A stretch of DNA of 64,000 nucleotides from Nostoc sp. 'Peltigera membranacea cyanobiont' N6 (lineage in GTDB: Bacteria; Cyanobacteriota; Cyanobacteriia; Cyanobacteriales; Nostocaceae): assembly GCF_002949735.1 (NCBI RefSeq), contig NZ_CP026681.1:744001-808000 (forward strand), written 5' to 3'. Below are positions 27,028 to 34,876 of the stretch, in pieces. A program made the position numbers and the translations under genes. The notes beneath the pieces were generated by a model. That model had not been told where the DNA came from and ran no database searches. It saw nothing but the letters and a program-made list of their open reading frames with translations. How positions within the stretch are numbered: position 1 is the stretch's first letter; each line of letters begins with the position of its first letter.

Positions 27028-27117
27028 ATGGAGATTTTGACACTAGGTTGGGTATCGCTGTTAGTTGTGTTTACTTGGTCAATTGCAATGGTAGTTTGGG
27101 GACGTAACGGACTGTAG
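27028..27117 (+). CDS. petN: cytochrome b6f complex subunit 8 (PetN)
   Basis: 29 residues (MEILTLGWVSLLVVF ... VVWGRNGL), a single membrane helix. The usual cyanobacterial PetN starts MAILTLGW, so only residue 2 differs. It is a structural subunit of the cytochrome b6f complex between the photosystems. Its ribosome site is weak. A second small open frame starts seven bases after its stop. Confidence 0.93.
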   Translation: MEILTLGWVSLLVVFTWSIAMVVWGRNGL

Positions 27118-27124
27118 AAGCATT

Positions 27125-27286
27125 GTGGAAAGTCCATTTTTGAGTATTTTAACAATAGTAGCCATAGTGCTGCTCGTAGTAGTCACTGGTGGTATTGGTT
27201 ATTTGACTGTGGCAGATTGGCGCGATCGCCGTCGCCGAGATGAAGAAAAACGCACCACCCGCAGCGCCACTCCCAAGCGGCGATAA
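27125..27286 (+). CDS. small single-helix membrane protein downstream of petN
   Basis: 53 residues from a GTG: MESPFLSILTIVAIVLLV, a membrane helix at about 6-30, then a highly basic tail (DWRDRRRRDEEKRTTR). The spacing to petN and the shared terminator at 27311 suggest a two-gene transcript. I do not recognise the family. Coding is supported by the sensible hydrophobic/basic layout, but the ribosome site is poor. Confidence 0.55.
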   Translation: MESPFLSILTIVAIVLLVVVTGGIGYLTVADWRDRRRRDEEKRTTRSATPKRR

Positions 27287-27310
27287 TTTTCTCGCGGTTG
27301 AAAAATGTTT

Positions 27311-27352
27311 TTGTAGGGACACGATACTATCGTGTCCCTACAATGTTTTTTT
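27311..27352 (+). terminator. strong terminator after the petN unit
   Basis: TTGTAGGGACACGATA and TATCGTGTCCCTACAA form a near-perfect 15-16 bp stem, followed by TGTTTTTTT. The stem sequence itself is a common Nostoc dispersed palindrome. Confidence 0.8.
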
Positions 27353-27438
27353 GGCATTCCGAGAAAATACTGTTACCTTTGCGATCGCAACGGGAATCAT
27401 GAGATAGAAGACTTTCAATATTTAAAGTCCCACTGGGA

Positions 27439-30400
27439 ATGGAAAACTCCTCTACTAATCAACCCATAGAACCAAATTCAGAACGGCAAGAATCTCATTC
27501 AGATGTGACATCCTCTTTGCATCAGAATGAGCAACAAAAAGCCTTGTCTGGAGTTATTGCCCGCATTCGCGAGTCTCTAGATATAGACGCGATCTTCAAA
27601 ATTACAGTCACTGAAGTCCGCCAACTTCTGAAAAGCGATCGGGTTGGCGTGTTCCGTTTCTATCCTGATTTGGCATGGGAAGGGGAATTTATCTATGAAG
27701 ATGTGGCAACCGAATGGGATTCGGCATTAGCAGCCAAACTGCGCGACCACTGCTTTAGTGAGGAGTTCGCAGGACTTTATCAGCAAGGTCGAATTAGAGC
27801 AATAACCGATATTTATGAAGTTAATGCTAGTGATTGCTATATCCAGATTCTGGAAAAATTCCAAGTACGTGCCAGTATAATTGCCCCCTTGATCAAAGGT
27901 AAAGATTTATGGGGATTGTTGTGTATTCATCAGTGTGGTAATCCTCGACAATGGGAAGCATCAGAAATTGAGTTTGTGCAATTAATTGCCGAACATCTAG
28001 GAGTTGCTTTACAGCAAGCAGATTTCCTGGAGCAAGTCAAACTACAATCAGCAGAACTAGCACAAGCAAAAGCCAGAGAAAAAGCAGCCCAATGGCAGAA
28101 AACCATAGCCATCACCATTGAGAAAATTCGCCAGTTCCTAGATTTGGAAAGCATTTTTCATACAACTACCGGAGAACTTAGGCAGCTACTAAATGCCGAT
28201 CGCGTGGCTATTTATCGCTTCAATCCCGATTGGAGTGGTGAATTCGTGTTTGAATCAGTGGCAGAGGGTTGGGTTTCCCTCATAGATCGACAGTCGCAAC
28301 GACCGGAATTGAAAGAGAATGTCAGCGAATGTAGCGCCAAAGATTTAGCTAACCCCCCAGTTGCTGATACCTACTTACAAGATACAGAAGGTGGGAGCTT
28401 TACTCAGTGTGAAGTGTACCGAATTTGTAATGATATTTATAATTCCGGCTTTAGTGACTGCTACATTAAAATTTTAGAGATATATCAAGCAAGAGCTTAT
28501 GCGATCGTTGCTATTTACCACGGTCAAAAGCTCTGGGGCTTGCTAGCAGCATACCAAAATGCCAGAACCCGTGATTGGCAAAAAGATGAGGTTTACTTGC
28601 TTACCCAAGTTGGCACCCAACTAGGTGTGGCTTTGCAGCAAGCGGAATTTATCCAACAAATGCAGATTCAAGCAGCAGACATCAGCAAAGCTGCTGAAAG
28701 GCAAAGGGCGTTGGCGCACACAGTAGAAAAAATTCGTCAGTCACTTGAAATTGAAACCATATTTAAAACCACTACTCAAGAAGTTCGTCGGTTATTAGAA
28801 GTGGAACGAGTCGCAATTTATCGCTTCTATCCTGATTGGAGTGGGGAATTTGTGGCTGATTCCATCGTTGATGGCTGGACACCAATAGTTAAGCCGCAAC
28901 CAGTGACAGAACGCGTTGTTGTGCAAGGAAAACAAGCGGGTAAGTATGCACGTAATGAAGTTTTTGTACCAATTTCTCAGGGTGAAAAGCTGTGGGGATT
29001 GTTAGTAGCTTATCAAAACTCCCAGCCCCGCTATTGGCAAGATGAGGAAATCAACTTATTGGCGCAAGTTGGTGTTCAATTGGGGGTAGCATTACAGCAA
29101 GCTGAGTCATTAAAACAGATGCAGGTGCAAGCCCAGAAACTGGCTAAAGCCGCCGAAAGAGAACGGAAAGCAGCACAAAGGGAAAAAGCTTTAGCCGCAA
29201 CGGTGGAGAAAATTCGCCAGTCTCTTGATATTGATACTATCTTTGCTACCAGTACAGAAGAAGTCCGACGATTATTGGAAGTTGAGCGAGTGACAATCTA
29301 TCGATTCCGCGCTGATTGGAGTGGCGAATTTGTTGCTGAGTCTTTAGCCCAAAGTTTGACACCGGTAAAGGAAATTATAGCTGCGATGTCTACGACGGGC
29401 TATTCTTACGCAAGTAATTACTTGCAAGAAACCCAAGACGGAGATTTTGCTAATAATAAAACTCTTGTTATTAAGGATATTTACAGTACCGATTATTCTA
29501 TTCCTTATATTGCCCTAATTGAGCTAATGGAGGCTAGGGCATATATTATCGTGCCGATTTTTCAAGGTGATAATCTCTGGGGATTACTAGCAGCTTATCA
29601 AAATATCAAACCCCGTGATTGGCAAGAAGATGAGATAGATTTGCTGATGCAGATTGGTACTCAGTTAGGGGTAGGACTTCAGCAAGCAGAATTACTCGAA
29701 CAAACTCAAGTTCAAAAAGAAGAAATTACCCAGACTCTCAAAGAATTGCAAGACACTCAGAGCCAGTTGATTCAAAGTGAAAAAATGGCAGGTTTAGGGC
29801 AGTTAGTTGCTGGTATAGCACATGAAATTAACAACCCGATTAGTTTTATTTACGGCAACATGACTTATGTTAAGGAACATACCGAAAATTTATTTAAATT
29901 ACTGCGCCTTTATCAGAAACAGTATCCTAAGACAACAGAGGAAATTAAAAAGCAAGTAGCAGCATTAGATTTAGATTTCATTAATGATGACTTGCCCAAA
30001 ATTCTTGCTTCAATGAAGATGGGGGCAGAGAGGATCTCTCAATTAGTCTTGTCGTTACGAATTTTTTCTCGACTTGATGAAACAGGAATAAAACCAGTCG
30101 ATCTTCATGAAGGCATCAATAGTACGTTGCTAATTTTACAACATCGACTGCAATCACAGACTAATTCTTTTGCTATTGAGGTAGTTAAACAATATGGTGA
30201 ATTGCCTCCAGTAGTCTGCTATGCAGCCCAGATGAATCAGGTGTTTATGAATATTATTAACAACGCGATTGATGCACTGGAAAATTCAGCAATTAGTGGA
30301 AAAAAAATTGACACTCCTAAAATTTGGATACGTACAGAAGTCATAGAAGAGAATACTATATTGATTTGGATTGCTGACAATGGTTGTGGGATTCCAGAGA

Positions 30401-30588
30401 TTGTGCGATCGCGTATTTTTGAACCTTTCTTTACCACCAAACAACCCGGACAAGGTACTGGATTGGGTCTATCTATTAGCTACCAAATTATTGTCGAAAA
30501 ACACGGTGGTAATATCAAGTGTGTTTCTGAACCTGGTAACGGCTGTGAGTTCTGGATAGAAATCCCAATGAAACGGATAGTTAGCTAA
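27439..30588 (+). CDS. four-GAF sensor histidine kinase with cyanobacteriochrome-type GAF domains
   Basis: 1049 residues. Four GAF units each begin with a helix like EKIRQSL(E/D)I(E/D)TIF. GAF1 (about 40-195) has DHCF at 103-106, matching the DXCF second-cysteine motif, and Cys133 in SDCYIQILEKFQ at the chromophore position. GAF2 (about 228-405) has Cys341 in SDCYIKILE and no DXCF. GAF3 (about 430-560) has lost the whole Cys region. GAF4 (about 588-755) has Pro689 at the Cys position. The kinase follows: H-box GQLVAGIAHEINNP (His795), N-box NIINNAIDAL, G2 GQGTGLGLSISYQ. Its kinase resembles the REC-kinase at 23569. Light sensing is inferred. Confidence 0.9.
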   Translation: MENSSTNQPIEPNSERQESHSDVTSSLHQNEQQKALSGVIARIRESLDIDAIFKITVTEVRQLLKSDRVGVFRFYPDLAWEGEFIYEDVATEWDSALAAKLRDHCFSEEFAGLYQQGRIRAITDIYEVNASDCYIQILEKFQVRASIIAPLIKGKDLWGLLCIHQCGNPRQWEASEIEFVQLIAEHLGVALQQADFLEQVKLQSAELAQAKAREKAAQWQKTIAITIEKIRQFLDLESIFHTTTGELRQLLNADRVAIYRFNPDWSGEFVFESVAEGWVSLIDRQSQRPELKENVSECSAKDLANPPVADTYLQDTEGGSFTQCEVYRICNDIYNSGFSDCYIKILEIYQARAYAIVAIYHGQKLWGLLAAYQNARTRDWQKDEVYLLTQVGTQLGVALQQAEFIQQMQIQAADISKAAERQRALAHTVEKIRQSLEIETIFKTTTQEVRRLLEVERVAIYRFYPDWSGEFVADSIVDGWTPIVKPQPVTERVVVQGKQAGKYARNEVFVPISQGEKLWGLLVAYQNSQPRYWQDEEINLLAQVGVQLGVALQQAESLKQMQVQAQKLAKAAERERKAAQREKALAATVEKIRQSLDIDTIFATSTEEVRRLLEVERVTIYRFRADWSGEFVAESLAQSLTPVKEIIAAMSTTGYSYASNYLQETQDGDFANNKTLVIKDIYSTDYSIPYIALIELMEARAYIIVPIFQGDNLWGLLAAYQNIKPRDWQEDEIDLLMQIGTQLGVGLQQAELLEQTQVQKEEITQTLKELQDTQSQLIQSEKMAGLGQLVAGIAHEINNPISFIYGNMTYVKEHTENLFKLLRLYQKQYPKTTEEIKKQVAALDLDFINDDLPKILASMKMGAERISQLVLSLRIFSRLDETGIKPVDLHEGINSTLLILQHRLQSQTNSFAIEVVKQYGELPPVVCYAAQMNQVFMNIINNAIDALENSAISGKKIDTPKIWIRTEVIEENTILIWIADNGCGIPEIVRSRIFEPFFTTKQPGQGTGLGLSISYQIIVEKHGGNIKCVSEPGNGCEFWIEIPMKRIVS

Positions 30589-30846
30589 GAAAAAATCAGG
30601 CACTTATGTACAGAGGTTAGGAGGAGCGATCGCGTTTCAATAAAAAGCAAGCGATCGCCTTTTTTAACGAACTTTTCTAGGCACAGAGGACACAGAGGAA
30701 GGAGAGAACGCACTGTAGATATTTTCAGGCGATCGCTCTTTTGTTTCGCGCAAAGTCGCAGCGAAGCGATCGCCACTCCAAATCTTCTATACTTGATGAC
30801 ACACGTTTAGTTGCGGCGATGATAACACACCAGATTACACATTTAC
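30589..30846. repeat. repeat-rich gap with HIP1 octamers and CACAGAGG units
   Basis: Contains GCGATCGC octamers next to TTTTTAACGAAC and ACAGAGGACACAGAGGAAGG units. The same arrangement recurs at 31790-31895 and 32550-32640. It also includes the left copy of a 64-bp direct repeat. Confidence 0.7.
30732..30795 (+). repeat. 64-bp direct repeat, left copy
   Basis: Identical by eye to 31917-31980. It starts ATCGCTCTTTTGTTTCGCGC and ends TCTTCTATACTTG. The two copies bracket the Rpn-type gene. Confidence 0.85.
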
Positions 30847-31743
30847 TTACATTTGTTGCAACCAAGCCACTAAATCAGCTTCAGTGGAAAAATCTAGTAA
30901 GGCTTCCGCTAAATCCTCTAACTGAGTTAACGATAACCCGCGCAGCCGCTCTTGTAATTCAGCAGTAATTACACCAATTCGCTTTGTTAATAGACGCTGG
31001 ATTATTTTCAACTCTCCTTGTTGTATCCCTGACTCCATCCAACTGGTGACGATTTGCATAACTACCTCCTGTTGAGTTGGTTCAAATTGAGCAATTTCAG
31101 TCTGGAAAATTTCTTCTTCTTGAGCATTTAGCCGTAGGTAGGTGTCAATAAACCCAGAAATCAATTGTGTCCGCGCTGGATCTAGCTGTAAGGTAGCTAG
31201 CACGCGCAGACACTCAGATTTTACTCTGGGACGGTCTTTTGGCGCTATGTTCATTTTAGCCATGAGCGCACTAGCTACGGGATTTTGCTGTTGCAGATAT
31301 TCTCGCCAATTCAGACGATTTAACTGGATGACATCATAGTTGAACTGCAAAACAACTTTATTGGGAAATGCTACCTGATGAAAATTTGTTTCAGCTTTTT
31401 TGGGACTATCGTAAGAAAACAAGGCGATGGGATACACTGGCAAGGCGTATTTTTCATACAATCTAGCGAAGTAGCGATACATCCGCAAATCAAAAGCTTC
31501 TTGATAATAAGCTTGATGTTCTAGATGTATTAGGAAAAACGATTCTTGGCCTCTAAATCTCGCTTTTACTACTAAGTCAGTTTCATATTTTTCTCCAGCA
31601 GTCACATCGGTAAATACTTCTTTGTCAATGAAGGAGATGGTGTCCCGTTCCAGATAAGCTGTTATTTCTGGAAAGAATAACTCAATGAACTCCCAGAAGA
31701 AGGTTGTTAAGAGTTCTTTGAATAGGCGATCGTGGTCTATCAT
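30847..31743 (-). CDS. Rpn family PD-(D/E)XK nuclease / putative transposase-like protein with DUF4351
   Basis: 298 residues. It starts IDHDRLFKELLTTFFWEFIELFFPE, the usual opening of the Rpn/transposase_31 family. The nuclease core includes ETDLVVKARFRG, FFLIHLEHQAYY (E-x-Q at the active site) and MYRYFARLYEKY. The C-terminus (QGELKIIQRLLTKRIG ... LRGLSLTQLEDLAEALLDF) is DUF4351. E. coli Rpn proteins are DNA nucleases that promote RecA-independent recombination. Family copies are abundant in cyanobacteria. Identical 64-bp repeats flank the gene, which suggests it came as a unit. Confidence 0.85.
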   Translation of the reverse strand: MIDHDRLFKELLTTFFWEFIELFFPEITAYLERDTISFIDKEVFTDVTAGEKYETDLVVKARFRGQESFFLIHLEHQAYYQEAFDLRMYRYFARLYEKYALPVYPIALFSYDSPKKAETNFHQVAFPNKVVLQFNYDVIQLNRLNWREYLQQQNPVASALMAKMNIAPKDRPRVKSECLRVLATLQLDPARTQLISGFIDTYLRLNAQEEEIFQTEIAQFEPTQQEVVMQIVTSWMESGIQQGELKIIQRLLTKRIGVITAELQERLRGLSLTQLEDLAEALLDFSTEADLVAWLQQM

Positions 31744-31916
31744 CTCAAATTTATATCATGTCTTGATGGGCGATCGCACGGTGAAGATTTTGTAGGCGAT
31801 CGCTCTTTTTAACAAACCACAGAGGAAGAAGAGGGCGATCGCTCTTTTTAACGAACCACAGAGGCACAGAGAACACAGAGGAAGGAGAGAACAGGCGATC
31901 TTTGGGAGTTTTAGAT
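31744..31916. repeat. HIP1 plus CACAGAGG repeat cluster
   Basis: Two successive units of GCGATCGCTCTTTTTAAC with AACCACAGAGG, one ending GAAGAAGAG and the other with AGAGAACACAGAGG. Short open frames here are repeat artefacts. Confidence 0.65.
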
Positions 31917-31980
31917 ATCGCTCTTTTGTTTCGCGCAAAGTCGCAGCGAAGCGATCGCCACTCCAAATCTTCTATACTTG
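31917..31980 (+). repeat. 64-bp direct repeat, right copy
   Basis: Same orientation and sequence as 30732-30795. It ends just before the antitoxin gene, so it may supply that gene's promoter region. Confidence 0.85.
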
Positions 31981-32007
31981 TACTATGTAAAGGTAATCAA
32001 ATTCTCT

Positions 32008-32235
32008 ATGATTACAAACACTAATACCCAAATGAAAACCAATCAATATCCATTTGCTCAAGAATTAATCACAGATACTCAAGGTAATATTCGTAAAGTA
32101 ATTATCGATTTTCAAGACTATCTACGTTTATTAGAAGTAATTGAAGATGAAGGATTGATATTAGCAATCAAAGAAGTACAACAAGAAATACCATTAAATA
32201 TTAATGAAGCATTAGCCGAATTAGAAAGAGAGTGA
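32008..32235 (+). CDS. antitoxin of a RelE/ParE-type toxin-antitoxin pair
   Basis: About 75 residues from ATG at 32008; ATG at 32032 (MKTNQYPFAQ) or an in-frame TTG at 31978 are alternatives. It is acidic, with QELITDTQGNIRKVIIDFQDYLRLLEVIED, typical of RelB/Phd-like antitoxins. Its stop overlaps the toxin start by 4 bp. It should neutralise the toxin and repress the operon, by analogy with the family. Confidence 0.75.
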   Translation: MITNTNTQMKTNQYPFAQELITDTQGNIRKVIIDFQDYLRLLEVIEDEGLILAIKEVQQEIPLNINEALAELERE

Positions 32236-32504
32236 ATACCCAGTATCTATCCAGCTTTATTAAAGATTTAAAAGCACTCAAAAGTACACCTTACTATGAG
32301 ACGATTAAAGTACTTGCTTTTGAAGAAATACCACTAATAGCTAACTTTGAAGAAATTACTAATATCAAAAAGCTTCAAGGATATGATGATATTTATCGGA
32401 TTCGTATAGGTGATTATCGGATCGGGATTATATTTGACGGTGAAACACTAATATTTCAGCGCGTGTTACATCGCAAAGATATTTATCGCTATTTTCCAAA
32501 GTAA
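32232..32504 (+). CDS. RelE/ParE superfamily toxin
   Basis: 90 residues from a GTG inside the antitoxin stop region (GTGA overlap). The RelE/StbE-like fold is recognised from SFIKDLKAL, LQGYDDIYRIRIGDYRIGIIF and LIFQRVLHRKDIYRYF. The conserved Arg-rich GDYRI and HRKDIY motifs are the ribosome-dependent RNase or gyrase-binding surface in the superfamily. Which of these activities it has cannot be told from sequence alone. Confidence 0.85.
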   Translation: MNTQYLSSFIKDLKALKSTPYYETIKVLAFEEIPLIANFEEITNIKKLQGYDDIYRIRIGDYRIGIIFDGETLIFQRVLHRKDIYRYFPK

Positions 32505-32664
32505 GTCAAATTAGTTATTTTGTAGAATTGTGCGATCGCACAATAGAGATTTTGCAGGCGATCGCTCTTTTCAACGAACCACAGAGACGCAGAGGAAGAA
32601 GAGAGCGATCGCACTGTGGAGATTTGGCGATCGCTTTTTTGAACTAACTGTAGAGGAAGTAATA

Positions 32665-32955
32665 TCAACCGAAAGTGCTTCTGCCTATAATAGCTTTTGC
32701 GGCTAGGTAAGCACGATTTGTAGAAGAGCTATCTTGCTGTAGTAAAATATTGTTTTGGTCTTGTCTTCTTTTATTTTCTTCTACTAAAAATTGACGTAAC
32801 CATTTTTCTCTTTTAGTTGCTTCCTCTTTAGTTATTTGTTCTGTCTCTTGCCTCAATTGTTGTGATGAATCCATAGGAAATTTACCAAATAATGAACATG
32901 GCTCTTGATTGATGTGTCTGCCAAAAAGGGAATGAGTATAATGGTTGTAAGTCAT
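32665..32955 (-). CDS. small hypothetical protein
   Basis: 96 residues. AAGGATG precedes the ATG. The middle (SQQLRQETEQITKEEATKREKWLRQFLVEENKRRQ) is a charged, probably coiled helix. The end (SSTNRAYLAAKAIIGRSTFG) is less polar. It lies alone between a toxin-antitoxin pair and the pnt operon. I do not recognise it. Confidence 0.5.
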   Translation of the reverse strand: MTYNHYTHSLFGRHINQEPCSLFGKFPMDSSQQLRQETEQITKEEATKREKWLRQFLVEENKRRQDQNNILLQQDSSSTNRAYLAAKAIIGRSTFG

Positions 32956-33021
32956 GTAATCATCCTTATATAATCAAAATATTTATTATATAATATCTTA
33001 AGTAATCTTTTTATTTATGAT

Positions 33022-33060
33022 TAAAAAATTTGCCTTGGGAATTTCGCACCCCCAAGGCAA
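33022..33060 (-). terminator. terminator of the pnt operon
   Basis: TTGCCTTGGG and CCCAAGGCAA form a perfect 10-bp stem, followed on the minus strand by ATTTTTTAA. It begins 45 bases after the pntB stop. Confidence 0.8.
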
Positions 33061-33104
33061 GCTAACTCTCTAAATTCTTCCTTTGCGCCTCTCTCTATGG
33101 TTCG

Positions 33105-34511
33105 TTAAAGTTGCTTAACTTCCGAAACCAACTTCGCCACCATATCCTTCGCGCTTCCAAAAAGCATCGTCGTTTTATCCTTGTAGAACAACTCATTATC
33201 TACACCGGCAAAACCCGTACTCATCCCGCGCTTAATTACAATCGTCTGCTTCGCCCGATCTACTTCCAAAATCGGCATACCATAAATCGGGCTATTTTTA
33301 TCACTCCGCGCCGCCGGATTTACCACATCATTTGCCCCAATTACTAAAGCGACATCCGCTTGATCGAACTGGGGATTAATATCATCCATATCGTACAACT
33401 GGGTATAAGGCACATTTGCCTCTGCAAGTAACACATTCATGTGCCCCGGCATTCTCCCAGCAACGGGGTGAATGGCATACTTGACATCAACACCCATTTT
33501 TTCTAACTGATCTGACAATTCTCGGACACTATGTTGCGCTTGGGCAACTGCCATACCATAACCAGGCACAATTACCACAGAACGGGCATAACCCAACATC
33601 ATTGCCCCTTCTTCAGGATCGATGCTGCGGACAGTTTGATCGGTTACACCACCACTAGCAGTAGCACCACCAGAAGTAGAACCTGTACCAAAAGCGCTGA
33701 ACAGCACACTGAAGAGAGAACGGTTCATCGCCTTACACATAATCTCGGTAAGAATTAACCCAGATGCTCCTACCAACGCCCCAGCGATGATTAACATATT
33801 GTTCATCACCACGAACCCAGCCGCCGCTGCCGCCACACCTGACAACGAGTTCAACAGCGAGATTACCACTGGCATATCACCGCCACCAATGGGGATGACG
33901 AACATCACGCCCAATACTAAAGAAACGCCAACTACTCCCAAGAATATGGGTAAGCTATCTGGTGTGATGATTAAGTAGGCACTACCTACTATATAAGCAC
34001 CTAGAAGCAAGAGGTTAAATGGTTGCTGGAATGGAAATGTAATCGGGGAACCGCTAATTAAACCTTGCAATTTGGCAAAGGCTAAAAAACTACCTGTGAA
34101 GGTAATACCACCGATTAACACATCCAATAGTATGGAAATGTTGACATCAAGGGGTATCGGCTGCGAACTATCTAATAATCGCGAGAATTCGGCAACAGCT
34201 ACTAAAGCCGAAGCCGCACCGCCCAAACCGTTGAGTAAACCCACCATTTGGGGCATTTCGGTCATTTGGACTTTGTAGGCAACGATCGCACCAATTCCCG
34301 ATCCAATCGCCAAGCCCAACAATATCATCTGGTAATTCAACACATGTTGATCGAGCATTGTCGCTGCGATCGCTAGCAGCATCCCCACAGCCGCTACAAT
34401 ATTACCATTTCTCGCTGTAGCAGGCGATCCCAGCTTTTTCAAGCCCAGAATGAATAACGATGCAGCGACTAAGTACGTCAGCTGAATGCCAGTTGGTAAA
34501 AAGTCGATCAC
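33105..34511 (-). CDS. pntB: NAD(P) transhydrogenase subunit beta
   Basis: 468 residues. The N-terminal half has about nine membrane helices. The C-terminal NADP-binding domain (dIII) carries VPGYGMAVAQAQHSVREL, HPVAGRMPGHMNVLLAEA, VGANDVVNPAA and KRGMSTGFAGVDNELFY. With PntA it couples hydride transfer between NADH and NADP+ to proton movement. It overlaps pntA2 by 4 bp (coupled translation) and is the last gene of the operon. Confidence 0.96.
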   Translation of the reverse strand: MIDFLPTGIQLTYLVAASLFILGLKKLGSPATARNGNIVAAVGMLLAIAATMLDQHVLNYQMILLGLAIGSGIGAIVAYKVQMTEMPQMVGLLNGLGGAASALVAVAEFSRLLDSSQPIPLDVNISILLDVLIGGITFTGSFLAFAKLQGLISGSPITFPFQQPFNLLLLGAYIVGSAYLIITPDSLPIFLGVVGVSLVLGVMFVIPIGGGDMPVVISLLNSLSGVAAAAAGFVVMNNMLIIAGALVGASGLILTEIMCKAMNRSLFSVLFSAFGTGSTSGGATASGGVTDQTVRSIDPEEGAMMLGYARSVVIVPGYGMAVAQAQHSVRELSDQLEKMGVDVKYAIHPVAGRMPGHMNVLLAEANVPYTQLYDMDDINPQFDQADVALVIGANDVVNPAARSDKNSPIYGMPILEVDRAKQTIVIKRGMSTGFAGVDNELFYKDKTTMLFGSAKDMVAKLVSEVKQL

Positions 34512-34801
34512 GCCTTAATCTCCTTCTTCTTGAACATTTGCAACATTCTGTCTGTCACTAAAAATCCACCCACAACGTTGACTGTTGCCAATACCACAGC
34601 AATCAAACCGAGAATTACTGACACACTGGTGTCTCTCGCACCAGCAGCAACTATTGCTCCCAGTACCGAAATGCCAGAAATCGCGTTTGAGCCTGACATT
34701 AAGGGCGTGTGTAAAGTCGGTGGGATTTTGTTGATGACTTCAAAGCCGATAAAAGATGCCAACACAAATACAAACAAAGCAGCAAGTAATGCCTCTGTCA
34801 T
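34508..34801 (-). CDS. pntA2: NAD(P) transhydrogenase subunit alpha, membrane part (PntA2)
   Basis: 97 residues from the ATG (MTEALLAALFVFVLASFIGFEV); a TTG three codons earlier is possible. Three to four membrane helices. VINKIPPTLHTPLMSGSNAISG is diagnostic of the PntA membrane segment. Splitting alpha into a soluble and a membrane gene is common outside enterobacteria. It lies between pntA1 and pntB on one transcript. Confidence 0.95.
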   Translation of the reverse strand: MTEALLAALFVFVLASFIGFEVINKIPPTLHTPLMSGSNAISGISVLGAIVAAGARDTSVSVILGLIAVVLATVNVVGGFLVTDRMLQMFKKKEIKA

Positions 34802-34825
34802 GAAAATCAAAACTCCTTTTATAAG

Positions 34826-34876
34826 TGGGAAGTGGGAATTGGGAATTGGTTATTCTCCTTGTCCCCTTGTCCCTAA
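34826..34876. repeat. GGGAATTGG / TTATTCTCCTTGTCCCC intergenic repeat
   Basis: This module also appears at 16619-16680 after the TPR gene, with the same order of GGGAATTG units and TTATTCTCCTTGTCCCC. It is transcribed within the pnt operon between pntA1 and pntA2. Confidence 0.6.

Noticed and set aside
30585..30776. 63-codon minus-strand frame
   Set aside because: Made of the same intergenic repeat units; no conservation signal.
31751..31966. Short minus-strand frames encoding SLLPLCSLCLCGSL-like peptides
   Set aside because: They arise from CACAGAGG repeat units and HIP1 octamers.
30589..32650. Repeated GCGATCGC/CACAGAGG units considered as a CRISPR array
   Set aside because: Unit spacing and length are irregular, spacers are not unique, and no cas gene is present.
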